Origin: Bacteroidetes bacterium 4572_112
GTDB taxonomy: Bacteria > Bacteroidota > Bacteroidia > Bacteroidales > UBA1556
Direction of reading: 5' to 3'
DNA length: 10,947 nucleotides
Assembly (NCBI GenBank): GCA_002254285.1
Contig: NIUZ01000037.1
Coordinates: 1-10,947, forward strand
Part shown: piece by piece, positions 8,015 through 10,947 of the stretch
How positions within the stretch are numbered: position 1 is the stretch's first letter
How the letters are laid out: every line of letters starts with the position of its first letter
The notes under the pieces: model-generated
What the model was told of the DNA's origin: nothing
Databases searched by the model: none
Seen by the model: the letters and a program-made list of their open reading frames with translations, nothing else
Position numbers and translations under genes: made by a program

Positions 8015-9199
8015 CTATTCTACATATAATACCAAGCCCTTAAGGTATTCTCCTTCGGGATGATAAATATTTTGAGGATGATCAGCAGGCTGCGAAAGAT
8101 GGTGAAGTATTTTCACTTTTCTACCAGCATGTATAGCCGCTGCAAGTACCGTTGATTCGAATAAACGACGGTCAACTACCTGTGAGCATGAGAATGTAAA
8201 TAGGATTCCGCCCGGAGCCATATTCTTAAATGCCGTAGCATTCAATCTCTTATAACCTTGTACGGCCTTATGACGCACTTTTTTGTGCTTAGCATAAGCT
8301 GGAGGATCGAGAATAATAAGTTCATAATTCTCAGGCATATCTTTCATGAAATCCATGGTATCTACCGCAAAAGCATCATGCTGTTCGCTGGTATAACCAT
8401 TAAGTTTTACATTATCGTTGGTAAGGTCTATTGCCTTTGCCGAGCTATCAACCGAATGCACTAAAGTAGCGCCCTGTTGCAATGCATAAATCGAAAAACC
8501 ACCAGTATAGCAGAAAGTATTAAGTACCTTACGACCTTTAGAATACTGCCCTACCAACTCACGATTGTATCGCTGATCGACAAAGAAGCCTGTTTTTTGA
8601 CCACTTACCCAGTTTACTTCAAATTTATTTCCATTTTCAAGAGCTACAATAGATTCCTTTTCGCCCATCAAAAACTCATTTTCTATATCAAAAGCAGTGC
8701 TCTTTGGTAAGCTCTCCTTAGATTTTGCATAAATAGTATGAATTCTATCGCCATAAATCTCTTGCAAGATTTTAGCAATATCGTGACGAATAAGGTACAT
8801 TCCTATGGAGTGAGTTTGCACAATGGCAGCCCCAGCATAAAAATCTATCACCAAGCCAGGTAAATTATCCCCTTCGGCAAAAACCAAACGGTAGATATTA
8901 GTTTCAGCATTGTCAATTAAGCCAATGGAAACACGCATATTATATGCTGCCTGAATTTTCTTTTTCCAAAAATCGTAATTAATCTCCTCATCTTCAAAGC
9001 TCAGCATTCGCACAGCTATAGAGCCATCTTGCCAATGCCCTTGACCCAAAAATCGGTCTTTATTATTATATACATCAACTATTTCGCCCTCATTAGTTTC
9101 ACCGTAAACTTTCTTTACTGCTCCAGAAAACACCCATGGATGCTGACGTATAACCGCCTCGTCTTTACCCGATTTTAATACAATCTTTACTTTATTCAT
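8015..9199 (-). CDS. rlmI: RlmI-type 23S rRNA m5C methyltransferase
   Basis: S-adenosylmethionine-dependent methyltransferase; E. coli RlmI makes m5C1962 in 23S rRNA. From the ATG at 9199 the protein is 394 residues, matching the family (E. coli 396). An N-terminal PUA domain (about 1-85, with HPWVFSGAV at 20-28) is followed by a central segment with GDNLPGL (110-116) and KTGFFVDQR (202-210). The Rossmann methyltransferase domain has FCYTGGFS (229-236), D251 at the end of strand 2, DPPAYAK (298-304) and TFSCSQ with the presumed catalytic C338. The frame extends 33 bases upstream to a TTG at 9232, but that TTG lies inside a -7 promoter box and adds no conserved sequence, so ATG 9199 is preferred. 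Other RlmI-like or RlmK-like specificity cannot be excluded. It is followed by its own terminator, so it is probably monocistronic. Confidence 0.94.
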   Translation of the reverse strand: MNKVKIVLKSGKDEAVIRQHPWVFSGAVKKVYGETNEGEIVDVYNNKDRFLGQGHWQDGSIAVRMLSFEDEEINYDFWKKKIQAAYNMRVSIGLIDNAETNIYRLVFAEGDNLPGLVIDFYAGAAIVQTHSIGMYLIRHDIAKILQEIYGDRIHTIYAKSKESLPKSTAFDIENEFLMGEKESIVALENGNKFEVNWVSGQKTGFFVDQRYNRELVGQYSKGRKVLNTFCYTGGFSIYALQQGATLVHSVDSSAKAIDLTNDNVKLNGYTSEQHDAFAVDTMDFMKDMPENYELIILDPPAYAKHKKVRHKAVQGYKRLNATAFKNMAPGGILFTFSCSQVVDRRLFESTVLAAAIHAGRKVKILHHLSQPADHPQNIYHPEGEYLKGLVLYVE

Positions 9200-9229
9200 A
9201 CTCAATATTATTGCTTGTTTTATATTTTG

Positions 9230-9237
9230 CAAAAGTA
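9230..9237 (-). promoter_or_regulatory. Candidate -7 box of the rlmI promoter
   Basis: Reads TACTTTTG on the minus strand, an exact TAnnTTTG match. It lies 31-38 bases before the ATG at 9199 and would give a leader of about 24 bases. It contains the upstream in-frame TTG, which argues against that codon being the start. A -33 TTG is not evident. Confidence 0.5.
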
Positions 9238-9297
9238 TGGTTTTTTTATTGTTTAATTGTTGATTTGTTTAGGAGGTTTATTTGTAGGTTGAAAGAG

Positions 9298-9318
9298 GTT
9301 CTTTGTTCGTTGTTCTTT
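9298..9318. repeat. Three GTTCTTT-like heptads
   Basis: GTTCTTT, GTTCGTT, GTTCTTT in direct succession, three 7-mers with a single mismatch, ending four bases before the GGYTAAA tract. Short, so chance is possible; included because it shares the 7-bp period with its neighbour. Confidence 0.5.
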
Positions 9319-9322
9319 GAAA

Positions 9323-9474
9323 GGCTAAAGGTTAGCTAAAGGCAAGGTTAAAGGCGGCTAAAGGCTAAAGGTTAAAGGCTAAAGGTTAAAGGCTAAAGGC
9401 TAAAGGCTAAAGGCTAAAGGCTAAAGGCTAAAGGCTAAAGGCTAAAGGTTAAAGGTTAAAGGCTAAAGGCTAAA
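9323..9474. repeat. GGCTAAA/GGTTAAA heptad array, 17 perfect-length units plus a degenerate edge
   Basis: From 9356 to 9474 there are 17 heptamers with no indel: 13 GGCTAAA and 4 GGTTAAA (units starting at 9370, 9384, 9447 and 9454). Variation is confined to the third base. The left edge (9323-9355) is a decayed section with GGCTAAA, an 11-base unit, GGTTAAA and loose GGC triplets, showing indels. Each unit carries TAA on the plus strand and TAG or TAA on the minus strand, so the array closes all six frames. It starts about 120 bases upstream of the rlmI ATG. Confidence 0.98.
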
Positions 9475-9527
9475 GTTCCTGTTATCGGTCATCATTAAAA
9501 AAAATCCTCCAACCAAATTGCTCTAAA

Positions 9528-9569
9528 GATTAACGATTTTTGATTATAAATTAACGATTACAGATTTCA
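9528..9569. repeat. Six degenerate GATTAAC-like heptads
   Basis: Reads in register as GATTAAC, GATTTTT, GATTATA, AATTAAC, GATTACA, GATTTCA. Five of six start with GATT. The 10-base word ATTAACGATT recurs exactly 21 bases (three units) apart. This looks like an older, diverged heptad array. Confidence 0.65.
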
Positions 9570-9678
9570 ATATCAAAGCACCTATTAAATCTAAAATCCT
9601 CCTCTTCATTCTTAAATAATGATGTGTAAAGTGGATTATAATTTATTCTAAAACTTCCTTTTCCTAGTCCTCTATCCT

Positions 9679-9694
9679 CCCGATTCCTATCGGG
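9679..9694. repeat. CCCGAT-TCCT-ATCGGG hairpin
   Basis: A perfect 6-bp inverted repeat with a 4-base loop. Read on the plus strand, a T run follows after four intervening bases (9699-9703); on the minus strand, the sense of dinB, there is no T tract, so it is a poor dinB terminator. From memory, CCCGAT...ATCGGG palindromes are frequent between genes in Bacteroidota; I cannot verify a family here. Confidence 0.55.
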
Positions 9695-9728
9695 GTCCTT
9701 TTTCCTTCACTCTTCTCCCTTCACTCTT
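9694..9728. repeat. Purine-rich heptads immediately behind dinB
   Basis: On the minus strand, starting four bases past the dinB stop, the sequence reads AAGAGTG, AAGGGAG, AAGAGTG, AAGGAAA, AAGGACC: five 7-mers all beginning AAG. The 10-base word AAGAGTGAAG recurs at 14 bases. Degenerate and short, but it keeps the 7-bp spacing seen in the other gaps. Confidence 0.55.
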
Positions 9729-9732
9729 ATTA

Positions 9733-10872
9733 TCAGTACGCAATCCCACGCCTAACCGCCTTACTTCCATACTTATTGCGGATATTATCCATGGCCTTAT
9801 ACAGGTTTACCATTTCTTCGGCATCATTAAATAAGTCGAGCTGCTGCACACCTTCTATCAATCCCGATAGCTTTACTCCTATTAGTCGCACAAGCATACG
9901 TCGGGTATATAATTTTACAAAAAGCTCCTTTGCCACTTCCATAATCACATGGTCAAACGAAGTGTAGGAAATCCGTTTTTGCATGGTATAAGTATCAAAA
10001 TTTGAATAACGAATTTTTACTGTAATTACTGAACATAGTTTACGTTTTTTGCGAAGCGAATAGGCCAATTTTTCAGCCATACCAACAATAAGTTCATTAA
10101 GTCGCTTCACATCTATGGAATCCTGCTGAAAAGTTCGCTCGGCACTTATACTCTTGCGCTCCGAATACTGAAATACTGGCGTAGAATCCAGTCCATTGGC
10201 TTTTTTCCACAGCGAAACACCATTTTTACCCATCACATTTTGCAGCATTTCCACAGGCATTTGCCTAAGGGTAAGTATTTTGTCAACGCCCATACGCTGT
10301 AGCTTTTGTGAAGCCACTTTGCCAAGCATTGGTATTTTTTTGATACTTAGTGGGTCGAGAAAATTATGCACATTAGTATCATCCACATGCAATTCGCCAG
10401 CAGGTTTGGCCTCACCGGTGGCAATTTTGGCAACGGTTTTATTCACCGACATACCAAAAGAAATTGGCAAACCACTCTCACTAATAATCTTTTGTCTAAG
10501 CTCTTGCGACCATTTCATACTTCCAAAAAACCTATCCATACCAGTGATATCAAGATAATGCTCATCTATGGAAGCTTTTTCGTAAACCGGGGCCGAATCG
10601 GCAATAATATCCGTTACCAAGCGCGAGTATTTAGTATATTGATCCATATCGCCACGAATATACACTGCATCGCCACAAAGCTGCCGCGCCATACGCATGG
10701 GCATTCCAGCATGCACACCATAAACCCGAGCCTCATAGCTGCAACTCGACACAACACCTCTATCACCTGTACCTCCAATTATCAAAGGCTTGTCCTCAAG
10801 CTTACTATTCATAAGCCTCTCCACAGATACAAAAAAAGTATCCAAATCCAAATGTACAATTGTGCGACTCAT
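9733..10872 (-). CDS. dinB: DNA polymerase IV (DinB, Y-family translesion polymerase)
   Basis: Error-prone polymerase that copies past damaged bases. From the ATG at 10872 it has 379 residues. The palm carboxylates are D9 (HLDLD, 7-11) and D103-E104 (SIDEHYLDIT, 101-110); F14 in DTFF aligns with the ribose-excluding steric gate. The fingers motif YEARVYGV is at 47-54. A helix-hairpin-helix thumb region (IPMLGKVASQKLQRMGV, 180-196) and the little-finger domain (about 240-345) follow. The beta-clamp motif QLDLF is at 344-348, not at the very end; about 30 residues of tail follow, as in many Bacteroidota DinB and UmuC proteins. An in-frame TTG 33 bases upstream adds nothing conserved and overlaps a -7-like box, so the ATG is chosen. 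I see no LexA-type operator that I can support. Confidence 0.97.
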   Translation of the reverse strand: MSRTIVHLDLDTFFVSVERLMNSKLEDKPLIIGGTGDRGVVSSCSYEARVYGVHAGMPMRMARQLCGDAVYIRGDMDQYTKYSRLVTDIIADSAPVYEKASIDEHYLDITGMDRFFGSMKWSQELRQKIISESGLPISFGMSVNKTVAKIATGEAKPAGELHVDDTNVHNFLDPLSIKKIPMLGKVASQKLQRMGVDKILTLRQMPVEMLQNVMGKNGVSLWKKANGLDSTPVFQYSERKSISAERTFQQDSIDVKRLNELIVGMAEKLAYSLRKKRKLCSVITVKIRYSNFDTYTMQKRISYTSFDHVIMEVAKELFVKLYTRRMLVRLIGVKLSGLIEGVQQLDLFNDAEEMVNLYKAMDNIRNKYGSKAVRRGIAY

Positions 10873-10902
10873 ACTTAGGTCTCGTTTTGATTGAATTTTA
10901 AT

Positions 10903-10910
10903 CAAATTTG
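10903..10910 (-). promoter_or_regulatory. Possible -7 box of the dinB promoter
   Basis: Reads CAAATTTG on the minus strand, one mismatch from TAnnTTTG. Its distance to the dinB ATG (31-38 bases) is the same as that of the exact box at rlmI, which is the main reason for listing it. No -33 element is clear in the 37 bases before the window edge. Confidence 0.3.
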
Positions 10911-10947
10911 AGTCTGTAAGATAGGTAAAATATTTATTTGTTTAGGG

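Larger units (their letters stand above)
9200..9732. other. 533-bp non-coding gap between dinB and rlmI
   Basis: No convincing gene on either strand; the central array places stops in all frames. From right to left the gap holds purine-rich (minus strand) heptads just behind dinB, a CCCGAT/ATCGGG hairpin, an ordinary AT-rich stretch (about 9570-9678) where I see nothing recognisable, six GATTAAC-like heptads, the GGYTAAA array, three GTTCTTT-like heptads, and the rlmI promoter. No intrinsic terminator oriented for dinB is visible. Confidence 0.85.

Noticed and set aside
9199..9232. TTG start for rlmI adding 11 residues
   Set aside because: The TTG is part of a TAnnTTTG promoter box, the added residues are not part of the PUA domain, and the ATG gives the family length.
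9323..9474. CRISPR array
   Set aside because: Units are 7 bp and contiguous with no spacers; no cas gene nearby.
9679..9703. Intrinsic terminator for dinB
   Set aside because: The following T run is on the plus strand and offset by four bases, whereas dinB is on the minus strand, where no T tract follows the stem.
9200..9732. Insertion sequence or integron-like remnant in the large gap
   Set aside because: No transposase fragment, no terminal inverted repeats and no target-site duplication could be seen.
10366..10878. 170-residue plus-strand open frame opposite dinB
   Set aside because: Fully antisense to a dinB with all catalytic motifs; no recognisable domain, Cys/His/Thr-rich shadow composition.
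10872..10905. TTG start for dinB adding 11 residues
   Set aside because: Y-family proteins begin a few residues before the first palm strand, which fits the ATG; the TTG overlaps a -7-like box.
1..10947. Defence island or other new multi-gene system
   Set aside because: All seven genes belong to recognised housekeeping families (polymerase IV, RlmI, YhhN, SbcCD, KtrAB); nothing in the coding content suggests a new system.

Overview
The window is AT-rich and has Bacteroidota features. Genes lack Shine-Dalgarno sequences with one exception, start sites are preceded by TAnnTTTG-type -7 boxes, and the protein families (long TrkH-type K+ channel subunit, YhhN, RlmI, DinB with an internal clamp motif) fit a member of that phylum. 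I cannot name the genus. All seven genes lie on the minus strand, so transcription runs from high to low coordinates: dinB, rlmI, yhhN, sbcD, sbcC, ktrA, then a ktrB/trkH gene whose 3' end is cut off by the left edge. No transposase, phage gene, CRISPR array, tRNA or rRNA was seen. The gene content is ordinary housekeeping.

Layout. dinB (9733-10872) encodes translesion DNA polymerase IV. A 533-bp gap follows, then rlmI (8015-9199), a 23S rRNA m5C methyltransferase with a textbook intrinsic terminator (7931-7966). yhhN (7215-7856) encodes a small lysoplasmalogenase-family membrane protein and is followed by sbcD (5861-7087) and sbcC (2199-5861). These two overlap in a TAATG junction and make the SbcCD nuclease. 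ktrA (1432-2127) and ktrB/trkH (start 1430) are one base apart and make a gated K+ uptake system. No intrinsic terminator is visible between yhhN and the left edge, so yhhN-sbcDC-ktrAB may be read as one unit, with ktrAB perhaps also having its own promoter.

The unusual part is between the genes. Nearly every real intergenic gap is built from DNA with a strict 7-bp period: an AT-rich array between sbcC and ktrA, a 15-unit array between yhhN and sbcD, and at least three different arrays between dinB and rlmI, including 17 consecutive GGYTAAA units. Many units can be written as variants of G-N-Y-T-A-(A/C)-N. Most carry a stop trinucleotide on both strands, and because 7 is not a multiple of 3 the longer arrays close all six reading frames. 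In two cases the array supplies the last codons and the stop codon of the gene before it (sbcC, yhhN); at dinB heptad-periodic DNA begins four bases after the stop. The only gene with a clear hairpin/T-tract terminator (rlmI) is the one with no array behind it. This is the best candidate for an undescribed element class here; its function is unknown.
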